Notes: generated by a model from the letters alone, not told the origin. A stretch of DNA of 64,000 nucleotides from Acididesulfobacillus acetoxydans (GCF_900016645.1 NZ_CDGJ01000052.1); one strand, 5' to 3'; counted from the stretch's first letter, positions 16,308 to 24,046 are shown. Numbers and translations: made by a program.

Positions 16308-17480
16308 ATGATGTCGAAACTCGTATCCCCGCATGGCGGAAAGCTGACACCGGTTTTGCTCCCCGAATCGGAACGGGCCGATTATATGGCCAAAGCAAAA
16401 ACGTTGCCGGCGATTCGCATGACTTCCAGAGAAACTTCTGATCTTCTGATGATTGGAATGGGGGCTTTCAGCCCGCTGACAGGATTCATGGGTAAACAAG
16501 ATTACGAAAGTGTAGTTGGTACAAAGCACTTGAGCAACGGACTCGCTTGGCCGATTCCGATTACACTCTCGGTCTCGAAAGAGCAGGCTGCCGGCCTGAA
16601 AGACGGGACGGAAGCGGCTTTGGTGGATGATGAAACCGACACTTATGTCGGGATAATGACGGTCAGTGAAAAATACGATTATGACAAAGGCAAGGAATGC
16701 CGCGAGGTCTTCTTCACGGACGACATGAAGCACCCCGGGGTGCAGAAAGTCCAGGCTCAGGGGGACGTGAACGTCGGCGGCCCGGTGGTGACCTTCAGCC
16801 AGCTGGACTATGACGTAAAATACGGCGCTTACTATGCGACTCCCGCACAAACGAGGGCCCTGTTTGATGAGAAGGGCTGGGCGACCGTTGCGGCATTTCA
16901 AACGCGGAACCCCTTGCACCGCTCGCACGAGTTCTTGTGCAAAATCGGGAATGAGGTTTGTGACGGACTGCTTATCCACCCGATCGTCGGCAAACTGAAA
17001 GAAGGTGACATCCCAGCCGAAGTGCGCCTGGAATGCTACGAGGTCTTGTTGAAGAATTACTTCAACGCCCGGACTTCTGTCATGAGGGTCTATCCGATGG
17101 AAATGCGTTATGCCGGGCCGAGCGAAGCCATCCTGCACTCCATTTTCCGGCAGAACTTCGGTTGCAGCCACCTGCTCGTGGGCCGCGACCACGCGGGAGT
17201 CGGGTCGTATTACACCTCCTATCAGGCGCAAGAGCTCTTCGACCAATTCAAGCCGGGAGAACTGCTTTGTCAGCCTATTAAAGTGACTTCGGCTTTCTAC
17301 TGCAGTAAATGCCAGGGTATGACGACGGAGAAGACCTGTCCTCACGGCCCGGAAGATCACTTGAACATCAGCGGCACCAAGCTGCGGGCTATGTTGGGCA
17401 GCGGAGAACTTCCTCCAAGCGAATTCAGCCGGGCTGAGGTTTTGCAAATACTGGTCCGCTACTATAAGAGTCTGCAGTAG
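16308..17480 (+). CDS. sat: Sulfate adenylyltransferase (ATP sulfurylase)
   Basis: 390 residues, monofunctional, the size of dissimilatory and bacterial Sat. It makes APS and PPi from ATP and sulfate, the first step of sulfate respiration. The catalytic QTRNPLHRSHE (HxxH) lies at about 198-208 and GRDHAGVGSYY at about 291; a zinc-type cysteine group (CSKCQGMTTEKTC) follows. No APS-kinase domain is fused. Two adjacent ATGs at 16308 and 16311 follow AAGGAGG (16296-16302); the second gives the common start MSKLVSPHG and is equally likely. A long open frame on the other strand is a shadow. Confidence 0.97.
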   Translation: MMSKLVSPHGGKLTPVLLPESERADYMAKAKTLPAIRMTSRETSDLLMIGMGAFSPLTGFMGKQDYESVVGTKHLSNGLAWPIPITLSVSKEQAAGLKDGTEAALVDDETDTYVGIMTVSEKYDYDKGKECREVFFTDDMKHPGVQKVQAQGDVNVGGPVVTFSQLDYDVKYGAYYATPAQTRALFDEKGWATVAAFQTRNPLHRSHEFLCKIGNEVCDGLLIHPIVGKLKEGDIPAEVRLECYEVLLKNYFNARTSVMRVYPMEMRYAGPSEAILHSIFRQNFGCSHLLVGRDHAGVGSYYTSYQAQELFDQFKPGELLCQPIKVTSAFYCSKCQGMTTEKTCPHGPEDHLNISGTKLRAMLGSGELPPSEFSRAEVLQILVRYYKSLQ

Positions 17481-17512
17481 GGTGAATGAGAGATCGCTAA
17501 CGGGCTCGCAAT

Positions 17513-17534
17513 TGTGAAAGAACCCTCAAGTTCT
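17513..17534 (+). promoter_or_regulatory. Conserved sulfate-block element, copy 3 (sat-aprB gap), with hairpin
   Basis: The decamer TGTGAAAGAA is at 17513-17522, in the 87-base gap between sat and aprB. Here it overlaps an inverted repeat, AAAGAAC-CCTCAA-GTTCTTT, followed by an AT-rich run. No promoter of the block type is visible 90 bases upstream, so the element would lie inside a sat-aprBA transcript. Confidence 0.6.
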
Positions 17535-17567
17535 TTATTAAAAATATAAATGATGGAGGTTAAAGCT

Positions 17568-18008
17568 ATGCCAAGTTTTGTTTATGCGGACAAGTGTGAC
17601 GGATGCAAAGGGCAGGACAAGACTGCTTGCATGTATGTTTGCCCGAATGACTTGATGACCCTGGACAAGGAAAGAATGAAAGCCTACAATCGGGACCCCT
17701 GGGCTTGCTGGGAATGCCTCTGCTGCGTGAAAGCCTGCCCGCAACAAGCTATGGATATGCGCGGCTACGCCGATTTCGTGCCGATGGGCGCGTCCTGCAC
17801 TCCTCTTCGGGGTTCTGACAGTATTATGTGGACGTTGAAATTCCGTAACGGTACGCTTAAACGCTTCAAATTCCCGATTCGTACGACCGAGGAAGGGACA
17901 GCGGTTCCTGACGGCGGTTACGCACAGGGCGGCGACATCAACGGTGTCGAGCTCTTTACAGAGCCGGATTCTCTGGGTTCGCCCGTGTGGAGTAAAAAAG
18001 GAGTCTGA
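17568..18008 (+). CDS. aprB: Adenylylsulfate (APS) reductase beta subunit
   Basis: 146 residues, the normal AprB size. It is an iron-sulfur subunit with two 4Fe-4S clusters that passes electrons to the flavin of AprA. The cysteines are C10, C13, C21 and C25 for one cluster and C47, C50, C53 and C57 for the other, with C52 extra. I start at ATG 17568 (MPSFVYADKCDGC), 8 bases after TGGAGG; an in-frame ATG at 17550 lies upstream of that site. The C-terminal segment that wraps AprA is present. It precedes aprA by 69 bases, the standard aprBA order. Confidence 0.97.
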   Translation: MPSFVYADKCDGCKGQDKTACMYVCPNDLMTLDKERMKAYNRDPWACWECLCCVKACPQQAMDMRGYADFVPMGASCTPLRGSDSIMWTLKFRNGTLKRFKFPIRTTEEGTAVPDGGYAQGGDINGVELFTEPDSLGSPVWSKKGV

Positions 18009-18077
18009 GAGAACAGGAAGGCCGATTACGCCGATTACTCGGAAATGGGAACGAAATGAATAGGGAGGTTAATTTTC

Positions 18078-19967
18078 ATGCCGATGAATTTTGAAACCGT
18101 CGAAGTGACCACAGATCTTCTTATCGTGGGTGGAGGAATGGCGGCCTGCGGTGCTGCGGTTGAAGCATCCTACTGGGCCAAAAAGCACGGAATTAAAGTA
18201 ACCCTGGTCGATAAAGCCGCCATGACACGTTCCGGCGCCGTCGGGATGGGCCTATCGGCTATCAATGAATATATCGGGCTGACCGAAGGGGACAACACGG
18301 TCGAAGACTACGTTAAATATGTGAAATACGACCTGATGGGGGTCGCCAGGGACGACTTGGTCGCCAGTATCGCCCGCCACGTCGACAGCTCGGTGCACTT
18401 GTTCGAAAAGTGGGGACTTCCCATTTGGCGCGGAGAAGACGGCAAGTATGTGCACGAAGGCCGTTGGCAGCTGATGATCAACGGCGAATCCTATAAAGTC
18501 ATTGTCGCTGAAGCGGCTAAGAACGCTTTGGGCGCCGAGAATGTTTACGAGAGGATCTTCATCACCGAGCCTTTGCTGGACAATGGCCGGGTGGCCGGAG
18601 CCGTCGGCTTCAGCGTCCGCGAGAACAAATACTATGTGTTCAAAGCCAAAGCTGTGCTGGCTGCCATGGGCGGCACGGTCGGCGTGTTCAAACCGCGTTC
18701 CACCGGTGAAGGAATGGGCCGTTCCTGGTATCCTCCTTTCTCGACAGGTTCATCCACTTATTTCACGATCAAGGCGGGCGCGGAAATGACCTCCCAGGAA
18801 GTTCGCTTCGTGCCGATCCGCTTTAAGGATGCTTACGGACCTGTCGGCGCCTGGTTCCTGCTCTTTAAGTCCAGGGCTACCAACGCTTTCGGCGAAAACT
18901 ATATGGAAACACACAACGATGTGCTGGAGAAATACGGCAAGTACGGCCTGGCCAAACCCACCCCGGCCAACCTGCGTAACTACCAGACGATGTTGGACCT
19001 CAACGCCGGCAAAGGACCTGTCTATATGAGGACAGAAGAGGCGATTGCCAACTTGGCCAAACAGTACGAAGGCGATGAGAAAGCTTTCAAAAAGAAAATG
19101 AAGACTCTGGAAGCGGAAGCTTGGGAAGACTTCCTCGATATGACGATTTCACAAGCCTTACTCTGGGCGGCTACCAACGTGCAGCCTGAAGAGAAGCCCT
19201 CGGAAATCGGGCCGACTGAACCTTACTTTATCGGTTCGCATTCCGGCGCGTCCGGCGCTTGGGTCTCCGGACCAGAAGATCTGTCAGCCGGTACGGACTA
19301 CTTCTGGGGTTACGCCAACATGACGACTGTTCCCGGGTTGTTTGCCGCCGGTGACGCTTCGGGAGCTTCGCCGCACAAATTCTCTTCAGGGTCTCTGACT
19401 GAAGGCCGGATTGCCGGTAAGTCGGCCGTTAAGTTCATCCTGGAACACAATACCCAGCCCAATGTCGACGACAAGCTTGTGGCCGGCCTGAAGGAAGAAA
19501 TCTATAAGCCGTTTGCCCTTTTCGAAGAGAACAAAGGCCTGACGACCGACGAAAACGTCAATCCGAACTATATCTTCCCGAAGATGTTTATGTTCCGGCT
19601 GCAAAAAATCATGGACGAATATGTCGGCGGCGTGAGCGCCAGCTTCTCGTTCAACCAAACTTCGCTCGACAAAGCGATGGAACTCATCGGCTACCTGAAA
19701 GAGGATTCCTCCAAGCTGGTAGCTAGGGACCTCAACGAACTGATGCGGGTTTGGGAGAACAAGCACAGAATTTGGCAGGCCGAATCGCACGTCCGGGCGG
19801 TTGCCTTCCGCGAGGAGACCCGTTGGCCGGGCTACTACTTCCGTACGGACTTCCCGGAAATGGACGAGGAAAATTGGCACTGCTTTGTGAACATGAAGTG
19901 GGATCGCGAGACCGGCGAATGGTCAGTCTTCAAACGTCCGATCATCGATATGTTCGGCGTCGAGTAA
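18078..19967 (+). CDS. aprA: Adenylylsulfate (APS) reductase alpha subunit
   Basis: 629 residues; the FAD subunit that reduces APS to sulfite and AMP. The FAD motif is VGGGMAACG at residues 17-25 and the C-terminal part holds the AprA-specific segments HSGASGAW, GLFAAGDASGASPHKF and WWP-type WPGYYFRTDFP. GGGAGG at 18062-18067 precedes the ATG. It belongs to the fumarate reductase/succinate dehydrogenase flavoprotein superfamily, and pairing with aprB and sat makes the assignment firm. A strong hairpin follows 17 bases after the stop. Confidence 0.98.
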   Translation: MPMNFETVEVTTDLLIVGGGMAACGAAVEASYWAKKHGIKVTLVDKAAMTRSGAVGMGLSAINEYIGLTEGDNTVEDYVKYVKYDLMGVARDDLVASIARHVDSSVHLFEKWGLPIWRGEDGKYVHEGRWQLMINGESYKVIVAEAAKNALGAENVYERIFITEPLLDNGRVAGAVGFSVRENKYYVFKAKAVLAAMGGTVGVFKPRSTGEGMGRSWYPPFSTGSSTYFTIKAGAEMTSQEVRFVPIRFKDAYGPVGAWFLLFKSRATNAFGENYMETHNDVLEKYGKYGLAKPTPANLRNYQTMLDLNAGKGPVYMRTEEAIANLAKQYEGDEKAFKKKMKTLEAEAWEDFLDMTISQALLWAATNVQPEEKPSEIGPTEPYFIGSHSGASGAWVSGPEDLSAGTDYFWGYANMTTVPGLFAAGDASGASPHKFSSGSLTEGRIAGKSAVKFILEHNTQPNVDDKLVAGLKEEIYKPFALFEENKGLTTDENVNPNYIFPKMFMFRLQKIMDEYVGGVSASFSFNQTSLDKAMELIGYLKEDSSKLVARDLNELMRVWENKHRIWQAESHVRAVAFREETRWPGYYFRTDFPEMDEENWHCFVNMKWDRETGEWSVFKRPIIDMFGVE

Positions 19968-19983
19968 GTTAATCCCGAGAGGA

Positions 19984-20014
19984 GCGCGGGCCTGGCTGAG
20001 GCCGGGGCCCGCGC
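19984..20014 (+). terminator. Stem-loop after aprA (possible transcript end or stabiliser)
   Basis: GCGCGGGCC (19984-19992) pairs with GGCCCGCGC (20006-20014), nine GC-rich pairs. There is no T-run after it, so it may be a 3'-end stabiliser or a weak terminator. Confidence 0.5.
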
Positions 20015-20047
20015 CCTGGCAAACGATCGCGGGACCGGGAGAATATG

Positions 20048-20106
20048 AGTGAACTGGTTCAGATTAAGCTGAACATCACGACAGTGTCCTGTGGACAGTA
20101 TCGCCG
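20048..20106 (+). repeat. IS200/IS605 left-end-like fragment, copy A
   Basis: GTGAACTGGTTC begins a segment with inverted repeat GTTCAG-ATTAAG-CTGAAC (20057-20074) and a second imperfect hairpin around GTGTCC/GGACAG. The sequence matches the first 70 bases of the element at 59699 except for substitutions that mostly keep the pairing. No right end follows it. Confidence 0.55.
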
Positions 20107-20551
20107 AAGCGCAAGCTTTCAAAGAATAGCTGCGCGGTGAGGATGACTTCAGAAAGGCGCGGCGAACGCGCGACGTGCCGGGGACAATAAGACCGAAGGA
20201 CTGAAAATGGAAGAGTGTACGGGACGGACCGGAAAGTTATGGCTGAAACTCGGATGCAGGATCGACAGCACCGGTTAAGATCGTTGATGAAGCGGCCCGG
20301 ATAAGGGCAGAAGAGAAAGACGGACGAAGTCCGAATCGGAAAATGGGCACAGCCCGAAGAGTGAGTGGAGAGTGTACAAGCGGAACCGGGCGTGAAGTCA
20401 ATGAGCGTGGTCTTTGGGTGAAGGTGTGAGGTATCCCTAAACCCGGCGCCAGGTCACTCCCTGCCGTCTGCGAACCCAACTGTTGGCATTGGGCGGACCG
20501 CCGCCCACACGACAAGTTATGGAGTTCTTCATGAAATGGGGGGAGCTCAAG

Positions 20552-21157
20552 ATGGAAAAAAAGAAACTTGATTATAAATTGTTGCTGGAGATTTTTCTGG
20601 TATTTTTTAAGATTTCGCCGATAACCTTTGGCGGCGGATTTGCCATGATCCCTATTATGGAAGACGTGATGGTACATAAGAAGAAGTGGATCGGCAAAGA
20701 GGAACTGGTAGACGTCTTTGCCGTCTCACAGTCGGTGCCCGGGGCCATAGCGGTCAACTCCGCGATCTTTGTCGGCTATCAGATCGCTGGGATTCCTGGG
20801 GCGCTGATCGCACTGTTGGGGATCGTGACACCGACTTTCGTCATCATTATCGCCTTAGGGGTTCTTTTTGCTTCCTTCCAGCATAATGTCCATGTCCAAG
20901 CGGCCCTGCGCGGTATCCGCCCTGTGGTCGTAGCCTTGATCGCTTCCGCCGCCTGGAAGATGAGCAAGGTATCGCTAGTTGACAAGACGTGTGTTGCTTT
21001 GTGTGCTGTTTGCGTTATCGCTCTCTTGTTGTTCAAAAGTCTCAACTTAATCTTGGTAATCATCTCGGGGGCCCTGGTGGGCATAGTTCTGGTGCAGGTG
21101 CAAAAGCTGCAGAAGCAGGCCTCAGCGCAAAAGAAAGTACGCGGTGAGAAATTATGA
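20552..21157 (+). CDS. CHR-family (chromate-type) transporter, half-size, first of pair
   Basis: 201 residues, a single CHR domain with about five or six hydrophobic segments and the conserved FGGGFAMIP near residue 28. Short CHR proteins work as pairs encoded side by side. I start at ATG 20552, 6 bases after GGGGGGAG; the longer frame upstream lacks a ribosome site. Its stop overlaps the start of the second gene (ATGA). Characterised CHR proteins export chromate, a sulfate analogue. Placed directly after sat-aprBA, an oxyanion role such as sulfate exchange is conceivable, but that is inference. Confidence 0.88.
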   Translation: MEKKKLDYKLLLEIFLVFFKISPITFGGGFAMIPIMEDVMVHKKKWIGKEELVDVFAVSQSVPGAIAVNSAIFVGYQIAGIPGALIALLGIVTPTFVIIIALGVLFASFQHNVHVQAALRGIRPVVVALIASAAWKMSKVSLVDKTCVALCAVCVIALLLFKSLNLILVIISGALVGIVLVQVQKLQKQASAQKKVRGEKL

Positions 21158-21696
21158 ACGCTTTTCTGGACTTATTCATCACCTTTTTTAAGTTGGGACT
21201 CGTCAGTTTTGGCGGCGGTTACGCCATGATACCGCTTATTCAGACAGAGGTCCAAAATCACCATTGGCTGAGTATGAGCATATTTACGGACATGATAGCG
21301 ATCTCGGCTATGGCGCCGGGACCGATAGCTACCAATACCGCGACCATCGTCGGCGATAAGTGTTTAGGTTTGCCGGGTGCGGTGGTGGCCTGCCTGGCGG
21401 TCACGCTGCCTTCGCTTTTGCTTATATTGGTTATCGGTAAATTGTTTGTAAAGTTCCAAAATCATCCATTAGTGAAGGCGGCTTTTTACGGCCTCCGGCC
21501 AACAATTGTGGGGATTATTGTTTTCGCGGCGGTGAAGTTTGCCCTCAGCGACGGTATTATCGGCGGGGGCCATCTGATTGATGTGAAAAGCGCGCTACTG
21601 CTGCTTGCTGCCATGGTTATCTTGATCAAAACTAGGTTGCACCCTGCCTACCTGATTCTGGCGGCCGGTATCGTGGGCATGGTTATGTTTGGGTAG
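21154..21696 (+). CDS. CHR-family (chromate-type) transporter, half-size, second of pair
   Basis: 180 residues, one CHR domain; FGGGYAMIPL near residue 17 mirrors the motif in the preceding protein, to which it is paralogous. The conserved SAMAPGPIATNTAT segment is the counterpart of the SQSVPGAIAVNSA segment in the first. Coupled translation (4-base overlap) supports a heterodimer. The substrate is not known from sequence. Confidence 0.88.
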   Translation: MNAFLDLFITFFKLGLVSFGGGYAMIPLIQTEVQNHHWLSMSIFTDMIAISAMAPGPIATNTATIVGDKCLGLPGAVVACLAVTLPSLLLILVIGKLFVKFQNHPLVKAAFYGLRPTIVGIIVFAAVKFALSDGIIGGGHLIDVKSALLLLAAMVILIKTRLHPAYLILAAGIVGMVMFG

Positions 21697-21823
21697 GCTG
21701 ATGACGGCGCGGACCCGGGAGTGGCGGGTCAAGGGGCCGGAGGCGGGGGCACGGCGCTCCGGAAAAAATCTTTCAATCATCGTTCACGGCTGAAACGAGC
21801 ACCTTTCCAGAGACATGGGGGCT

Positions 21824-21833
21824 GTGTTATAAT
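21824..21833 (+). promoter_or_regulatory. Extended -10 promoter of first usp gene
   Basis: TGTGTTATAAT: a perfect -10 TATAAT at 21828-21833 with the TG extension. The -35 is weak. The same eleven bases occur in front of the second usp gene on the other strand. Confidence 0.55.
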
Positions 21834-21867
21834 CATTCTGAAAATAGCCGCGAAAGAGGTATTTCGG

Positions 21868-22518
21868 ATGAATGATTCCAAGTTTAAGGTGCTGCTCTAC
21901 TCTGACGGATCTCACCAGGCTTTTTCCGCAGCCGTCTATACCGCCACCCTTTTGAAGAATACGCCCAACATGTACCTGACTGTCGTACAACTGCAGGAAT
22001 GTGAGCAAGGCGGAGCCGGTACAGAGTACAGCTGGAAAGAATTAAGGCCCAAGTACAAAAGATACTATTGGGGCTGTATCAAAGGCTCGGACTATCGTTG
22101 GATTGACACCTGGCCCGCGCGGCCGACGGAAGAGTGGATGAAACGGGTCCTCAGTGAGAGTGACGCCGAGACGCGCCGGCAATATGACGAGATATTACAG
22201 AAAACGAATGACATCTTCGCCCTGCGGGCGACGAATGTGAGCCACCAGGAATTGTGCACCAGCACCAGCGTTGCCGACGCACCGGATATTTCGGAGACGG
22301 TAGACATGATCCTTGAATACGCGACGAAGAATGCCTTTGAACTTATTATTATGGGTACGCGCGGGCTCTCATCCTTTCACGGGTTGATTCACGGGAGTCT
22401 GGCACATACTATGCTCAACAGGTCAGGGATTCCTGTACTATTGATCAAAAAGCTGCCGCAAGAGTTCATAGACAATTACTTGACGGAGGGCGGAGCTCGC
22501 AAAACGGGCGGGGTCTAA
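21868..22518 (+). CDS. Universal stress protein (UspA family)
   Basis: 216 residues, longer than the usual 140-160 because of an insert of about 60 residues (about 45-105, rich in W, R and K) after the first beta-alpha unit. The ATP-binding pattern G-x2-G-x9-G-S is met by GTRGLSSFHGLIHGS near residue 170, and the C-terminal VLLIKK strand is typical. I start at ATG 21868, after AAAGAGG. It is a paralogue of the gene at 24931 (same N-terminal LLYSDGS and same C-terminal KKLPQEFID). The role in the sulfate block is unknown. Confidence 0.87.
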   Translation: MNDSKFKVLLYSDGSHQAFSAAVYTATLLKNTPNMYLTVVQLQECEQGGAGTEYSWKELRPKYKRYYWGCIKGSDYRWIDTWPARPTEEWMKRVLSESDAETRRQYDEILQKTNDIFALRATNVSHQELCTSTSVADAPDISETVDMILEYATKNAFELIIMGTRGLSSFHGLIHGSLAHTMLNRSGIPVLLIKKLPQEFIDNYLTEGGARKTGGV

Positions 22519-22529
22519 AAGTATTTCCT

Positions 22530-22555
22530 CGCCTTGCCGGCCCCGCGGCAAGGCG
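22530..22555 (+). terminator. Stem-loop after usp gene
   Basis: CGCCTTGCCG (22530-22539) pairs perfectly with CGGCAAGGCG (22546-22555), loop of six. No T-run follows, so efficiency is uncertain. Confidence 0.5.
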
Positions 22556-22564
22556 CCTTGGTGA

Positions 22565-22593
22565 TTGACTTCCCGGGTAGCGCATGCTAGAAT
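22565..22593 (+). promoter_or_regulatory. Promoter of the ylbF-like gene
   Basis: TTGACT (22565-22570), 17 bases, TAGAAT (22588-22593), with TGC before the -10. It has the same layout as the qmoA and sat promoters but lacks GATAAATT and CTCAGTG. Confidence 0.72.
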
Positions 22594-22683
22594 TCAGGAC
22601 ATACGGGGGCAGTATTCGTTTGATCCCGGGGTGTCCGAAGGAGGGAGCGACAGCAGTATTGGACCTGGGGGGAGCAGGTAAAA

Positions 22684-22693
22684 TGTGAAAGAA
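22684..22693 (+). promoter_or_regulatory. Conserved sulfate-block element, copy 4 (ylbF-like leader)
   Basis: TGTGAAAGAA, starting 91 bases after the -10 and 174 bases before the start codon. It overlaps a short inverted repeat GAAAG-AACCCG-CTTTC. Confidence 0.65.
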
Positions 22694-22857
22694 CCCGCTT
22701 TCTTTTGGAGGTTCCCGGGCCGTTCGTACGTAGGTCAAAGGTGATTGCAAGCGGGCGAGTTTCACGCGGCCGGTCTCGTGGAGTCGGCCGCAGGGTGGCG
22801 ATTATACGCGGACGCAGGGAGTCTCGCCCGAGACGAGAAAGATTTGGAGGGTTAACG

Positions 22858-23208
22858 ATGAGTCAATTTGACGAGATCATGGAGAAATGCACGGACTTGG
22901 GACAAGCGATTGCGCGTACCGCAATCTATAAAGACTTCAAAAAGACAGAGTATGAGCTTTTGCATAATCCGCAAGCGCGGAAACTTGTGGAGGATTTGCA
23001 GAAATTGCGTCAAGAAGCTTATAGGCGTCAGCTTGCCGGCGCTCCCGACAGCCCGGAGGAGCAAGAGAAAATGAAACAAATGGAGGCGGACTGTTTGAAA
23101 GATCCCCAGGTCCAACAGTCGAACAACGCCAATTTGCGCTTTCAGGAGCTGATGGAGAAGATATCCGGAAAAATTAAAGAAGGAATAAAAACAGTGGATC
23201 AGGCATAG
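22858..23208 (+). CDS. YlbF/YmcA-family protein (RicA/RicF-like)
   Basis: 116 residues, almost entirely helical and charged, with the family pattern of a long helical hairpin (ELLHNPQARKLVEDLQ, then a QEKMKQME helix). YlbF and YmcA form the Y-complex with YaaT (RicT), which steers RNase Y in maturing polycistronic mRNAs. I start at ATG 22858 after TGGAGGG; an open frame upstream has no such site. A RicT gene is present at 49452. The gene has its own promoter and the block element, so it seems to be regulated with the sulfate genes; whether it is the general Y-complex subunit or a dedicated paralogue cannot be seen here. Confidence 0.8.
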   Translation: MSQFDEIMEKCTDLGQAIARTAIYKDFKKTEYELLHNPQARKLVEDLQKLRQEAYRRQLAGAPDSPEEQEKMKQMEADCLKDPQVQQSNNANLRFQELMEKISGKIKEGIKTVDQA

Positions 23209-23239
23209 GCGGCCATAAGAGAACTTCATTGCGGCGATA

Positions 23240-23268
23240 TTGACCGGCTGCCTTACGGGTGCTACGCT
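23240..23268 (+). promoter_or_regulatory. Promoter of hdrCB
   Basis: TTGACC (23240-23245), 17 bases, TACGCT (23263-23268), with TGC before the -10. Same layout as the other block promoters. Confidence 0.62.
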
Positions 23269-23356
23269 TAAGCCACGAACAGTGGGTGCGTGAACTTCGG
23301 GGCAGCCGGCGGTTTTATCAGAAGATAGAGATCTATAGGGGATGCCAGAGAGTAAT

Positions 23357-23366
23357 TGTGAAAGAA
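23357..23366 (+). promoter_or_regulatory. Conserved sulfate-block element, copy 5 (hdrCB leader)
   Basis: TGTGAAAGAA, starting 89 bases after the -10, the same distance as in the sat leader, and about 90 bases before the hdrC start. Confidence 0.65.
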
Positions 23367-23449
23367 CTCCCAAGCGCTTAGAAACAAGTGAAGTGAAGAA
23401 GAAGTGAGCAAAAGGTGCTGTGCGGTGGTAAAAGAAGGGGGCAATGGAG

Positions 23450-24046
23450 ATGGCGGCAGAAGTAAGTGGGTCCAAAAATGAGGGATTCGTTAACGATCTG
23501 GCGAGCCGCCTGGGGGCACTGCCTTACGGAAAGTTCAGTACGCGGTGTCTGCAGTGCGGCCTCTGTGCTACGTCATGCCCAACCTGTGAAGTTATGGACT
23601 ACTCGCCTCAAAGATTGTTCGCCGTGATTAAGGAGGGCAGAGAGAACGATGTCCTGGGGGCTAACACGATGTGGATGTGCACATCATGTTATAGTTGCAA
23701 GGTCATCTGTCCATACGGCATTGCCATAGCTGACATGATGCACGACCTTAAATACTTGGCCATTCGAACGGGAAAGTGCGAGTCGGCACAGGCACAATTC
23801 TATCTGAGCTTCTGGCGGGAGGTATATCTGCGAGGGAGATCGTTTGAAACCGGTGTACTGTTCGGTTTTTACCGCCGGCGGGGAAGAACAGGCCTTAAGG
23901 AGGCCTTGGGGCGGAGACGATTGGGGTTTAAGATGCTTTCACGCAAGCGGATCAGCCTCATTCCGCCGCGGAGCGTCAAAGATCCCGAAGCACTGCAAAG
24001 AATAATTACAAAGGCTAAAATAATGCAGAACCGAGGCGAAGTGTAA
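23450..24046 (+). CDS. hdrC: HdrC-like iron-sulfur protein
   Basis: 198 residues with two 4Fe-4S motifs: CLQCGLCATSCPTC and CTSCYSCKVICPYG. This is the HdrC layout, with an extra basic C-terminal half (RRRGRTGLKEALGRRRLG) also seen in Firmicute HdrC. I start at ATG 23450, 8 bases after GAAGGGGG; ATG 23444 is only 2 bases from it. It joins HdrB and probably QmoAB to relay electrons to APS reductase in place of QmoC. Its stop overlaps the hdrB start (TAATG). Confidence 0.9.
   Translation: MAAEVSGSKNEGFVNDLASRLGALPYGKFSTRCLQCGLCATSCPTCEVMDYSPQRLFAVIKEGRENDVLGANTMWMCTSCYSCKVICPYGIAIADMMHDLKYLAIRTGKCESAQAQFYLSFWREVYLRGRSFETGVLFGFYRRRGRTGLKEALGRRRLGFKMLSRKRISLIPPRSVKDPEALQRIITKAKIMQNRGEV

Larger units (their letters stand above)
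19968..20551. other. Non-coding region aprA-CHR transporter
   Basis: 584 bases with no gene I can support. It holds the stem-loop after aprA, a transposon left-end-like fragment (20048-20106), and a long purine-rich stretch up to about 20480 that I could not assign; a GC hairpin (GGGCGG-ACCG-CCGCCC, near 20489-20504) lies just before the transporter. Large IS-related or RNA remnants are possible, but I see no coding relic. Confidence 0.45.

Noticed and set aside
16239..17447. 402-codon open frame on the minus strand
   Set aside because: It lies opposite sat, whose catalytic motifs are intact on the plus strand; a shadow of codon bias.
20107..20480. Group II intron or tnpB relic
   Set aside because: I found no domain V hairpin, reverse transcriptase motif or TnpB zinc-finger/catalytic motif in any frame.
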